Positions 1-6,927 of a stretch of 15,971 nt of DNA are shown here, one piece after another (within the stretch, counting starts at the first letter, position 1; the number at the start of each line of letters is the position of its first letter). A program made the position numbers and the translations under genes. This DNA is from Caldifarciminota bacterium (GTDB lineage Bacteria; Hydrothermota; E44-bin80): assembly GCA_023127905.1 (NCBI GenBank), contig JAGMEZ010000359.1, positions 1-15,971 on the forward strand, in the 5' to 3' direction. The notes beneath the pieces are model-generated. The model was not told the origin of the DNA. It saw only the letters and a program-made list of their open reading frames with translations, and did no database searches.

Positions 1-34
1 ACAGATAACAGATGACAGAAAACAGATAACAGAC
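1..34. repeat. Short degenerate tandem repeat rich in CAGATAACAGA
   Basis: The segment is built from CAGATAACAGA and CAGATGACAGA words: the 12-mer ACAGATAACAGA occurs twice, 21 nt apart, with a TGACAGAAA spacer between the copies. It starts or continues beyond the left window edge and ends 5 nt after the stop codon of the ComEA-like gene. The same words recur on the minus strand inside the secreted-protein gene (about 12387-12432), so this looks like a dispersed family of short repeats rather than a chance run. Function is unknown. Confidence 0.6.
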
Positions 35-39
35 TGTGT

Positions 40-468
40 TTACTTGACTTTAATATAGTTCTTCATTTTTTCGAACTTTTTGTCAGCTATACCTTTGATT
101 CTTTTTATCTCCCCAATGGTTTTATAACCATTATATTTTTTTCTATATTCAATTATTTTCTGTGCATAAGCAGGTCCTATGCACGGGATTCGCTGTAATT
201 CATTAAAATCAGCAGTATTAATATTTATTTTAATCTTTGCGAATTCTTTATTTTCTGCTCTTACAGTTTTCTGTATGGGAAGATAGAGGTTATAGTCTAT
301 AATGTCTTCATTTATTTCTTCTTCGATTTGCTTTTTAAAGTCCTCGATGATATATGCAGGTGCAAAAGAAGGATGATTGAGCTTATACAGGTAGAGTGAG
401 CTTCCCAGAACAAGAAGGAAGATGAGGAAAAGGATTATGAACCGCTCTTGTGGAGTAAAAATTCTCAT
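40..468 (-). CDS. Membrane-anchored ComEA-type helix-hairpin-helix protein
   Basis: This 142-residue protein probably binds DNA at the cell surface, as ComEA-family proteins do during DNA uptake. An N-terminal hydrophobic segment (about residues 9-28) looks like a signal anchor. A charged linker follows. The C-terminal third (about 80-140) carries the ComEA signature NINTAD (82-87) and tandem helix-hairpin-helix motifs, IPCIGPAYA (94-102) and IKGIADKKF (124-132). There is no SLBB domain as in Bacillus ComEA, so it resembles the short diderm form. The ATG lies 5 nt after the stop of the barrel gene with no clear Shine-Dalgarno, suggesting translational coupling as the last gene of the yjbQ-mtnA-barrel operon. 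Family assignment is strong; a competence role is inferred. Confidence 0.85.
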   Translation of the reverse strand: MRIFTPQERFIILFLIFLLVLGSSLYLYKLNHPSFAPAYIIEDFKKQIEEEINEDIIDYNLYLPIQKTVRAENKEFAKIKININTADFNELQRIPCIGPAYAQKIIEYRKKYNGYKTIGEIKRIKGIADKKFEKMKNYIKVK

Positions 469-473
469 TACAG

Positions 474-1895
474 CTAAAAGTAAATATTGATTCCAGTTTT
501 TATAATCCGTCCGGAAAAATGAACGCTACCAATGAATATTTTTCTACTATCAGTGATATTGAAAGCTCCCACATCGAGGGTTGCATTTTCCATTATCTTT
601 AAAGCCAAGGACGAAGATATTATATAATACGGTTCTATCTTATTTCCTTTACTGTCGTAAACAAACCCGGTGTAATGGATATTATTTTCAAGGGAGACAT
701 TTCTAGTTAGGTATAACGTTACATCCATTAGTAATCTATATCGTGGAAAGTAAGGAACTGTTTCTTTGTAGAAAGGGGTATAACCAAGCAAAAGATTTGA
801 TTTCAGGTTAACTATCCATCTCGAAATACCTATATCGAAGAGAATATTGACGAAAGTAATAGTAGTATCAATATTCTCATAAGATAAAAGATATCTTCCT
901 TCTTGAACGGCTATGATGGGATATTGTGTCTTTCTGGCAGATACACAGATTTTTGTTAAGAAAGATGTATCAACGAAGGTTTCCATTTCAAGAGAGGTTT
1001 TTATTATGTTAACGGGTGTATTAAGAGATTCTGGGAAAGTAATGTAAGGAAGGTGGTAAGTATTTTCTATATTGGATCCATAGGATTTTGAATCAAATTT
1101 TGCTTTAAGAGAAATATTTTTGTTAATGAGATAAACGGTATGGAAAAATGGAGTAAAAAGGGTCAGTGAGATAAATTCTGCCTTTATGCCTGGAATAACA
1201 AAGAGGTAGTCTCTATAGGCGAATCTGTCTTTTATTTCAACCTGTAGCATCTTCTCTCTATCTAAGAGGCATGTGGAGCGAGAGTAAAGAAAACCCACAG
1301 AAAGCATATTTGCATAACCGTATAATCTATGAAAATTAAAAGAGATGTCGTACTCATTTTTTTTATTAATGTGGTGCAAATTTGAATAAAATTCTCCGAT
1401 GTTGCCATCTTTTTCAACTACGAAATAGGAAACAAAGGATGATATTTCTTTTTCAAAACTATACCATGTCGTATTTTTGTATTGCAAAGATAGAGAATCT
1501 TCATTATTATTGAACAATGATTTGATATTGTCTGTTTTTGTACAGTCGAAGATTGAAAGCTCTCTTTTTTCTGCTTCTATTATAAATTGTGTTTTAAGAT
1601 AGGAAAACCCGGTAGTGATGCCTGTGTTGTAATTGAAATCTTTGTTTATCTCTCCTGAATATCTAAATATGGGTGAAATGGTGTGTGTATGGCTTCGTAC
1701 ATATTGCAAGCTTTTTATATCGCCAAATAATTCCCTGGGCGGTGTGAGAGGGTATGTAATATTGACATCCATACCTTCAACACTGTAGCTCGCTTTAGGA
1801 AGAAAAATAATTAGAGATAAAAACAGAGGAAAGATGAGCGACCTTATGTGCGAGCTCGAAATTGAGAAACTTATTTTCTTTTTCTGTTGTCTCAT
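474..1895 (-). CDS. Predicted outer-membrane beta-barrel protein (plug-less TonB-receptor-like)
   Basis: This is a 473-residue exported protein with a basic N-terminus, a hydrophobic core near residues 20-34 and a likely cleavage after KASYS (about 35-39). The rest is a succession of alternating beta-strand-like segments rich in Tyr, Phe, Ser and Asn. The last residues (TGINIYF) end in the terminal aromatic typical of BAM-folded outer-membrane proteins. The final ~80 residues resemble the C-terminal strands of TonB-dependent receptors (ENNIHYTGF, LDVGAFNITDSRK). No TonB box or ~130-residue plug domain fits in the N-terminal part. I do not recognise a specific family or substrate. The ATG sits 2 nt beyond the mtnA stop, so the two are co-transcribed. 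Confidence 0.75.
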   Translation of the reverse strand: MRQQKKKISFSISSSHIRSLIFPLFLSLIIFLPKASYSVEGMDVNITYPLTPPRELFGDIKSLQYVRSHTHTISPIFRYSGEINKDFNYNTGITTGFSYLKTQFIIEAEKRELSIFDCTKTDNIKSLFNNNEDSLSLQYKNTTWYSFEKEISSFVSYFVVEKDGNIGEFYSNLHHINKKNEYDISFNFHRLYGYANMLSVGFLYSRSTCLLDREKMLQVEIKDRFAYRDYLFVIPGIKAEFISLTLFTPFFHTVYLINKNISLKAKFDSKSYGSNIENTYHLPYITFPESLNTPVNIIKTSLEMETFVDTSFLTKICVSARKTQYPIIAVQEGRYLLSYENIDTTITFVNILFDIGISRWIVNLKSNLLLGYTPFYKETVPYFPRYRLLMDVTLYLTRNVSLENNIHYTGFVYDSKGNKIEPYYIISSSLALKIMENATLDVGAFNITDSRKIFIGSVHFSGRIIKTGINIYF

Positions 1896-1897
1896 GT

Positions 1898-2941
1898 CTA
1901 AATTTTCTTAATATATTTTCTTATACTTTTCATATATGGTTTTCTTAGAATACCATTCTCTGTTATAATTCCTTTTATTAACTCATTGGGAGTTACATCG
2001 AAAGCAGGATTGAAGACAGATACAGAGGTGGGAGCCGTTTTAGTACCTGAGAAAGATTTTACTTCATCTGCATTTCTTTCTTCTATGGGTATTTCAAAAC
2101 CTGATTTTAGGGAAATGTCAAATGTTGTTGAAGGTGCAGCAACATAGAAATCAACATTATGTTTTTTGGCAAGGATAGCAAGTGGATAGGTGCCAATCTT
2201 ATTTGCCACATCACCATTTGATGCTATTCTGTCTGCACCTACAATAATAAGGTCAATTCGTTCCTGTCTAATCACAGAAGCTCGTGCGCTATCGACAACA
2301 AGTGTTACTTTGATACCGTTTTTCTGGAGCTCCCAGGTTGTTAGCCGAGCTCCCTGAAGAAGCGGGCGTGTTTCTCCTGCGTAAACGTGTACATTTTTGC
2401 CCATTTTTTTTGCGGCATATATCACACCGAGTGCTGTTCCCCATCCTCCGGTTGCAAGAGCACCTGCGTTACAATGTGTCATTATATTTGCCTTATCAGG
2501 AACGAGTCTTGCACCGTTTTCTCCAATTTTTCTGCATAATTCCCTATCCTCACTGTGTATCTTTTTTGCTTCCTTTAGTAAAGTAAGATGTAACCCTTTT
2601 GCGTCCCTCTCTTTGTAATCCTCAACGATTTTTTTCATTCTATTTAATGCCCAGAAAAGGTTAACTGCTGTTGGTCTTGTTTTTTGTAGCATTTCAATAT
2701 CTTTTATTATATTCTTCTTAGTTTTTTTAATATCGATGGTTTTTGATGTTAGAGAAGAAAGAGCGACGCCATATCCTGCTGCTACACCGATGGCAGGTGC
2801 ACCTCTAATTGAAAGCCTTTTAATACTCTCCGCGAGCCTCCTGACTGTGTTGATTTTAAGGTATATCTCTGTTTTGGGGAGTTTTGTCTGATCGAGAATT
2901 CTTATTGAATTATCTTTCCACTCGATAGTCTTAAATCTCAT
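1898..2941 (-). CDS. mtnA: S-methyl-5-thioribose-1-phosphate isomerase
   Basis: This 347-residue cytoplasmic enzyme converts 5-methylthioribose-1-phosphate to 5-methylthioribulose-1-phosphate in the methionine salvage pathway. It matches the MtnA/eIF2B-alpha-like family along its full length: SIRGAPAIGVAAGYG (about 44-59), HCNAGALATGGWGTALG with the catalytic Cys at 157, and GADRIASNGDVANKIGTYPLA with the catalytic Asp at 237. Family length is about 340-350. The ATG lies 1 nt after the yjbQ stop and a GGGAGA motif precedes it. No other salvage genes are in the window. In organisms lacking the rest of the pathway, MtnA can also serve related sugar phosphates, such as 5-deoxyribose-1-phosphate. 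The eIF2B-like paralogues are less likely because both catalytic residues are present. Confidence 0.95.
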   Translation of the reverse strand: MRFKTIEWKDNSIRILDQTKLPKTEIYLKINTVRRLAESIKRLSIRGAPAIGVAAGYGVALSSLTSKTIDIKKTKKNIIKDIEMLQKTRPTAVNLFWALNRMKKIVEDYKERDAKGLHLTLLKEAKKIHSEDRELCRKIGENGARLVPDKANIMTHCNAGALATGGWGTALGVIYAAKKMGKNVHVYAGETRPLLQGARLTTWELQKNGIKVTLVVDSARASVIRQERIDLIIVGADRIASNGDVANKIGTYPLAILAKKHNVDFYVAAPSTTFDISLKSGFEIPIEERNADEVKSFSGTKTAPTSVSVFNPAFDVTPNELIKGIITENGILRKPYMKSIRKYIKKI

Positions 2942-2942
2942 A

Positions 2943-3362
2943 TTATTCTCCCATTACTTGAATAATTACTTTTCTATTTCTTCCTCTTGCGTCAAAATCG
3001 AGCAGGGCAATTTGCTGCCAGGTACCGAGAGTTAATTTTCCGTTTTCAAAAGGAACCGTTAGGGAGGGACCAAATAAAGCTGAACGCATATGTGAGAAAC
3101 CGTTGCCATCATTCCAGGTTTCATTGTGGTGATAGTAAGCATCGCGCGGAAGTATTTTCTCAACAAACTCGGGTATGTCCTTTTTCAAACCTGGTTCGTA
3201 CTCAACGGTTGTCACAGCCCCCGTTGAGCCTGGAATGAAGACGGTAGCTATACCATTCATTACATCACACTTTTTAATAAATGCTTCTACGTCATTCGTT
3301 ATATCTATTACATCAGAGAACCCCTTTGTTTTTTTCTCAACACTTGTTGTTTTAATGGTCAT
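2943..3362 (-). CDS. yjbQ: UPF0047/YjbQ family protein (secondary thiamine-phosphate synthase type)
   Basis: This 139-residue protein spans the whole of the small, single-domain YjbQ/UPF0047 family. Recognisable landmarks are TVFIPGSTGAVTTVEYEPGL (about 41-60), the His pair in YYHHNETW, GFSHMRSALFGPS, and the C-terminal LGTWQQIALLDFD and GRNRKVIIQVMG. E. coli YjbQ has weak thiamine-phosphate synthase activity, but the physiological role of the family is unsettled. An AAGGAGAG Shine-Dalgarno lies 5 nt before the ATG. It heads the operon with mtnA, the barrel and comEA; the upstream gap to maf is 96 nt and contains a repeat. No convincing promoter was seen in that gap, so read-through from maf is possible. 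Confidence 0.9.
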   Translation of the reverse strand: MTIKTTSVEKKTKGFSDVIDITNDVEAFIKKCDVMNGIATVFIPGSTGAVTTVEYEPGLKKDIPEFVEKILPRDAYYHHNETWNDGNGFSHMRSALFGPSLTVPFENGKLTLGTWQQIALLDFDARGRNRKVIIQVMGE

Positions 3363-3388
3363 CTTCTCTCCTTCTTAAAACTATTAAC

Positions 3389-3412
3389 GGCAACCACAGA
3401 GAACACAGAGAA
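3389..3412. repeat. Short CACAGAGAACACAGAGAA-type intergenic repeat
   Basis: The gap between maf and yjbQ holds two near-copies of CACAGAGA (CCACAGAGAACACAGAGAA). This word is familiar from short dispersed intergenic repeats in many bacterial genomes. Only one example is visible here, so family membership is an inference. It lies in the 5' leader region of the yjbQ operon. Confidence 0.4.
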
Positions 3413-3458
3413 TCTCAAAGGCTACAAAACTAACCTCTTTAACCCATGAAGGTCGAAC

Positions 3459-4040
3459 TCATGCGCTAATGCCTGCTCTCTTTAGCATCCTCATTACGGT
3501 CTTTTCAGGAAAACCTACAACGTTAGAAAAGTCACCTTTTATCTTTTCTACAAGGTGTTTTCCTTCAGACTGAATACCGTATGCACCAGCTTTGTCTAAT
3601 GATTCTCCCTTTAAAACATATCCTTTGATGAAATCTTCGGTATGTTCGAGAAACTTGACATCTGTCTTAGAGATTTTTTTATCCTGGTATCCTTTTTTTT
3701 TGTTTATAAGCGTTACGCCAGTGATTACCGAATGCCATTTTCCGTTGAGTTTCAAGAGGATTGTCATCGCATTATTGTCGTCTTTTGGTTTACCGATAAT
3801 TTCCCCGTCAAGAACAACAATCGTATCCATACCAAGAACGAAATCATCCGGGTAATCTTCTGTTACACTCAATGCTTTTTTAAAAGAAAGGTAGAGTGCG
3901 ATTTCATCAGGTGGAATTTCAAGATTTTCTGTTTCCTTGTTTTCATCAATATTGTTTGAAACAGAATGAAAGGGGATTTGTAATCTTCTTAACCCTTCTT
4001 TTCTTCTTGGGGAATCAGATGCAAGTATCAGCCGGTTCAT
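3459..4040 (-). CDS. maf: Maf-family nucleoside triphosphate pyrophosphatase
   Basis: This is a house-cleaning enzyme of the Maf/ASFIV (HAM1-like) fold that hydrolyses non-canonical or dTTP/UTP-type nucleotides to the monophosphate plus pyrophosphate. Landmarks are LILASDSPRRKEGL near the N-terminus, FVLGMDTIVVLDGEIIGKP in the middle, and DKAGAYGIQ and GDFSNVVGFP near the C-terminus, all diagnostic for the family. The open frame extends upstream to a TTG at 4055, but the ATG at 4040 gives the usual MNRLILASDSPRR start and a normal length of 193 residues. There is no Shine-Dalgarno; instead a promoter places the transcript start on the ATG itself. It is divergent from tldD. Confidence 0.93.
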   Translation of the reverse strand: MNRLILASDSPRRKEGLRRLQIPFHSVSNNIDENKETENLEIPPDEIALYLSFKKALSVTEDYPDDFVLGMDTIVVLDGEIIGKPKDDNNAMTILLKLNGKWHSVITGVTLINKKKGYQDKKISKTDVKFLEHTEDFIKGYVLKGESLDKAGAYGIQSEGKHLVEKIKGDFSNVVGFPEKTVMRMLKRAGISA

Positions 4041-4046
4041 AGGACG

Positions 4047-4074
4047 ATAATACAAAAATTTTAAATAAAGTCAA
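4047..4074 (-). promoter_or_regulatory. Predicted sigma70-type promoter of maf giving a leaderless mRNA
   Basis: On the minus strand a TTGACT -35 (4069-4074) is followed after 16 nt by a TATTAT -10 (4047-4052). The A of the maf ATG (4040) lies 7 nt past the -10, where transcription should begin. This fits the absence of a ribosome-binding site. Confidence 0.6.
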
Positions 4075-4100
4075 GGAAAAAAGCAGGTTGTACTCCGGGA

Positions 4101-4121
4101 AGCAAAAAGAGGCTTTTTGTT
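4101..4121. promoter_or_regulatory. Inverted repeat between the divergent maf and tldD promoters
   Basis: CAAAAAG (4103-4109), a 3-nt spacer AGG and CTTTTTG (4113-4119) form a perfect 7-bp dyad, extendable by two pairs. It abuts the tldD -35 hexamer. It could be an operator site or a hairpin. There is no U-run in terminator position. Confidence 0.35.
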
Positions 4122-4148
4122 GACTTTTTAATAAATTTGTTATATAAG
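4120..4148 (+). promoter_or_regulatory. Predicted sigma70-type promoter of tldD
   Basis: TTGACT (4120-4125) and TATAAG (4143-4148) are separated by 17 nt. Transcription would begin near 4155, giving a ~20-nt leader with an AGGAGG Shine-Dalgarno at 4165-4170, 4 nt before the TTG start of tldD. Confidence 0.6.
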
Positions 4149-4174
4149 GATACAAAAACAACAGAGGAGGAAAA

Positions 4175-5617
4175 TTGAAAGATTTCGCTAAAAAGGTTAT
4201 AGGGTTTCTGAAATCGAAAAAGGTTGATTATGGTGACGTAAGGGTTGTGAAGAATAAGGAAGAAACCCTTAGAGTTAAAAATGAAAAAACTGAAACTGCA
4301 TTCTCTGAAGAAAGCTTGGGTTTTGGTGTGAGGGTTATAGTCAATGGTGCCTGGGGGTTTGCATCAAGTTCGAGATTAACAAAGAGAGAGATAGAGAGTG
4401 TGGTAAAGAATGCAATTGAGATTGCAAAAGGTAGCAGTCTTGCGAAGAAGGCGGATGTTCGGCTTACAAAAGAGAAAATTTATGTTGATACATACAAGAC
4501 GCCTTATAAAATGGATCCTTTCTCCATATCCCTTAAAGAGAAGATTGGTCTTCTTCTTTCCATATCGGAAAAAATGAAGAAATTTAAGGAAATTTCGTTA
4601 AGGGAATCTAACCTTCGTTTCTATTCTGATAAAAAGGTGTTTGCAAACACGGAAGGTAGTCTTATCACACAGGATATTATGGAATCTGGTGGTGGTTTCC
4701 AAGCAACGGCAATAAAGGGAAATGATATTCAAGTTCGTTCATATCCGACAAGCTTTGGTGGGAATTTTGCGACCTGTGGATATGAATTAATTGAGGAAAT
4801 GAAACTGTTAGAACATGTTGAACCAACCTGTGAAGAATGTATTAAATTACTTTCCGCCAAACCCTGTCCTTCTATCGATAAGGCGACAATTATTATCGAC
4901 ACTGACCAGTTAGCCCTGCAGATACATGAATCGATCGGGCATGCAGTTGAACTTGACAGAGTGATGGGGATGGAGGAGAGTTATGCAGGGACAAGTTTTG
5001 TCACAATAGATAAGTTAAATAATTTCAAGTACGGTTCTAAAATCGTAAATGTTTACGCAGATGCTACTATCCCCCGTGGGTTGGGAACATTCGGTTACGA
5101 TGATGAGGGTATAAAAGCACGAAGGGTTCCCGTTATACAGAATGGTATCTTTAAAGGTTACCTTTCAAGTAGAGAGACAGCATCTAAGATAAGAAGGAGG
5201 AGTTCAGGTGCGATGCGGGCTGATGGGTGGAATAGAATCCCATTGGTGAGAATGACAAACGTGAACCTTGAAGCAGGTAAGTGGACCCTTGAAGCACTTA
5301 TCAGAGATACAGATAATGGTATACTCTTTAAAACAAATAGAAGCTGGAGTATAGACCAGAGAAGGGTGAATTTCCAGTTCGGCACAGAGATTGCTTATAG
5401 AATCAGAAAAGGAAAGATAAAAGAGATATATAAGAATCCTACCTATACTGGAATAACACCCATTTTCTGGAGTTCCTGTGATGCGATTTGTGATAAGAGC
5501 CACTGGAGATTATGGGGAATTCCCAACTGTGGAAAAGGCGAACCGGGGCAAACTGCCCATGTTGGACATGGAGCAGCGCCGGCACGGTTCAGGAATGTCA
5601 GGGTAGGACTAATTTAA
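4175..5617 (+). CDS. tldD: TldD-type metallopeptidase
   Basis: This 480-residue protein belongs to the PmbA/TldD (modulator of gyrase) family. In E. coli TldD forms a heterodimer with TldE/PmbA, a zinc protease that degrades unfolded peptides and matures microcins. The zinc-binding HExxxH motif of the active TldD subunit is present (HESIGH, H251 to H256). The C-terminal Cys that completes the site is also present (C452, in [10 protein letters not shown]). N-terminal family landmarks are DYGDVRVV and ESLGFGVRV. The start is TTG at 4175, chosen because AGGAGG lies 4 nt upstream and the next ATG is more than 100 codons inside. No pmbA/tldE partner lies in the window. The 3' end overlaps the convergent cold-shock gene by 9 nt. 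Confidence 0.95.
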   Translation: MKDFAKKVIGFLKSKKVDYGDVRVVKNKEETLRVKNEKTETAFSEESLGFGVRVIVNGAWGFASSSRLTKREIESVVKNAIEIAKGSSLAKKADVRLTKEKIYVDTYKTPYKMDPFSISLKEKIGLLLSISEKMKKFKEISLRESNLRFYSDKKVFANTEGSLITQDIMESGGGFQATAIKGNDIQVRSYPTSFGGNFATCGYELIEEMKLLEHVEPTCEECIKLLSAKPCPSIDKATIIIDTDQLALQIHESIGHAVELDRVMGMEESYAGTSFVTIDKLNNFKYGSKIVNVYADATIPRGLGTFGYDDEGIKARRVPVIQNGIFKGYLSSRETASKIRRRSSGAMRADGWNRIPLVRMTNVNLEAGKWTLEALIRDTDNGILFKTNRSWSIDQRRVNFQFGTEIAYRIRKGKIKEIYKNPTYTGITPIFWSSCDAICDKSHWRLWGIPNCGKGEPGQTAHVGHGAAPARFRNVRVGLI

Positions 5618-5812
5618 TTTAGTTACATTAGCCGCTTTTGGTCCTTTATCTCCTTCTGTGATTTCAAATTCTACTTCATCACCTTCGTTTAAGGTTTTAT
5701 AACCTTCTCCTTGGATTTCTGAGAAGTGGACAAAAACATCTGGTCCATCTTCCTGTTGAATGAAACCAAAACCTTTATTTTCATTAAACCATTTAATAGT
5801 TCCTTTTGGCAT
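5609..5812 (-). CDS. csp: Cold-shock domain protein (distal tandem copy)
   Basis: This 67-residue CspA-family single-stranded nucleic-acid-binding protein is a five-stranded OB fold that acts as an RNA chaperone. It carries the RNP1 motif KGFGFI (13-18), RNP2 VFVHF (26-30) and the W8/F9 aromatic platform. It differs from the neighbouring copy at only a few residues (for example Ile6/Val6, Gln/Lys, Thr/Ser, Ala/Thr). The ATG is preceded by GAAAGGAGGTGA, an unusually long match to the 3' end of 16S rRNA. Its stop codon lies inside the last codons of the convergent tldD gene. There is no obvious terminator after it. Confidence 0.96.
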   Translation of the reverse strand: MPKGTIKWFNENKGFGFIQQEDGPDVFVHFSEIQGEGYKTLNEGDEVEFEITEGDKGPKAANVTKLN

Positions 5813-5832
5813 ATCTTTTCACCTCCTTTCAT
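5618..5832 (-). repeat. Tandem csp duplication, unit 1
   Basis: This 215-nt segment aligns without gaps to 5916-6130 with about nine substitutions counted by eye (about 96% identity). The unit covers almost the whole cold-shock gene plus its Shine-Dalgarno, and the similarity ends abruptly at both sides. Confidence 0.85.
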
Positions 5833-5900
5833 AAAGAGATTCATTCTAATACGAGAAGTAGCCTTAAATACTATCAGTAGGCATACTCGATTCAGATATG

Positions 5901-6110
5901 TTAAGATTTATTTATTTTAGTTACATTAGTTGCTTTTGGTCCTTTATCTCCTTCTGTGATTTCAAATTCTACTTCATCACCTTCGTTTAAGCTTTTATAA
6001 CCTTCTCCCTTGATTTCTGAGAAGTGGACAAAAACATCTGGTCCATCTTCCTGTTGAATGAAGCCAAAACCTTTATTTTCATTAAACCATTTAACTGTTC
6101 CTTTTAGCAT
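5901..6110 (-). CDS. csp: Cold-shock domain protein (proximal tandem copy)
   Basis: This 69-residue CspA-family OB-fold protein has RNP1 KGFGFI and RNP2 VFVHF, like its downstream neighbour, and a two-residue longer C-terminus (NKS). It begins 16 nt after the stop of the TPR/membrane gene, and the stop codon TGA of that gene is embedded in this gene's long Shine-Dalgarno (TGAAAGGAGGTGA). It is therefore probably the penultimate gene of the DUF502-corC-dnaE operon, although a cold-responsive promoter of its own inside the preceding gene cannot be excluded. The intergenic 88 nt to the second copy hold no promoter I can defend. Confidence 0.96.
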   Translation of the reverse strand: MLKGTVKWFNENKGFGFIQQEDGPDVFVHFSEIKGEGYKSLNEGDEVEFEITEGDKGPKATNVTKINKS

Positions 6111-6130
6111 ATCTTTTCACCTCCTTTCAT
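5916..6130 (-). repeat. Tandem csp duplication, unit 2
   Basis: This is the partner of 5618-5832: equal length, about nine mismatches, all within the coding region. The Shine-Dalgarno segment is identical. Confidence 0.85.
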
Positions 6131-6927
6131 TCAAGATATTTTTCTTTTATATGAAGTTCTTTTTCAATCTTTTTAATATAATTGTTTTTGTTTACTGTGT
6201 TAAATTTTCTAATTGAAGTTACTGAACCATAAATGTCTCCGAGATAAAACGCTGCAGCAAATCCGAGAGATATTAAAGCAGCTCTTTCTCTGTCCTTACT
6301 CCAGTAGTAATACGAAGCAATACTGGGAATTGCAACTGTTAGAAAAGAAAAAATGCCATCCCCTGTTCTGCCTGCATAAAATCTTCCTGCTCCGGGAATA
6401 ATAGAGGAAAAAAGAGCGGATAGTAGAGCGTTCTTTGTAGCTATTTCATCATCTGCTTTTACTGCATATTGGTATAATTTTTTTGCGTCAACAGACAGTT
6501 CAGAATCGTCTGGAACCAGTGGGAATTCCTTTTCTGAATACTTCCAGTTAGTTTCTTTTATATAAGACCAGCCTTTTAAAATTGTAGCAGTGTCAGAATC
6601 TAAAGATTCTAAAGACATTCTTGATATTCCATTATAACCTGTTAAGATATAAAGCTTTCCTTTCTCCATATTCTTAAATCTACCTTCCTCGAATTTGTCG
6701 ATGTATTTCAAGGCTTCTTCATATCTTCCTGCTTTTTTATATGAAGAGAGGATTCTATTTTCAGCAAACAGTTTTTTATCTGAATCTGAAGAGAGAAAGA
6801 TAAATCGTTTGTATTCCGTAATTGCTCTGTAGTAATCCCCTTGCTCGAAGAGGTAATTAGCAAACGCGAATTGACCCTCTATTGGAGTAGTAGTTAAAAT
6901 AAGTAGAAGGAGTGCAAAGTTAAATAT
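6127..6927 (-). CDS. Exported TPR-like protein with two C-terminal membrane helices; apparent AUA start
   Basis: The reading frame is open from a TAG at 6937-6939, and the first canonical start codon does not appear until ~50 codons in. Reading from ATA at 6927 gives 266 residues beginning FNFALLLLILTTTPIEGQF, a good signal peptide. TPR-like helices follow (LFEQGDYYRAITEYKRF and SYKKAGRYEEALKYIDKF, about 27-78). A Gly-rich PGAGRFYAGRTGDG motif (178-191) and two hydrophobic helices (about 191-207 and 216-236) follow, resembling DUF5683-type proteins. GGAGG (6933-6937) lies 5 nt before the ATA. A TTG at 6711 would give a 194-residue product but discards the signal peptide and TPR. The gene overlaps the dnaE 3' end by 8 nt in the +1 frame. 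Function is unknown; an envelope role is inferred. Confidence 0.75.
   Translation of the reverse strand: MFNFALLLLILTTTPIEGQFAFANYLFEQGDYYRAITEYKRFIFLSSDSDKKLFAENRILSSYKKAGRYEEALKYIDKFEEGRFKNMEKGKLYILTGYNGISRMSLESLDSDTATILKGWSYIKETNWKYSEKEFPLVPDDSELSVDAKKLYQYAVKADDEIATKNALLSALFSSIIPGAGRFYAGRTGDGIFSFLTVAIPSIASYYYWSKDRERAALISLGFAAAFYLGDIYGSVTSIRKFNTVNKNNYIKKIEKELHIKEKYLE

Noticed and set aside
2338..2618. Two plus-strand frames of 73-82 codons
   Set aside because: They are shadows of the well-supported mtnA coding sequence on the other strand.
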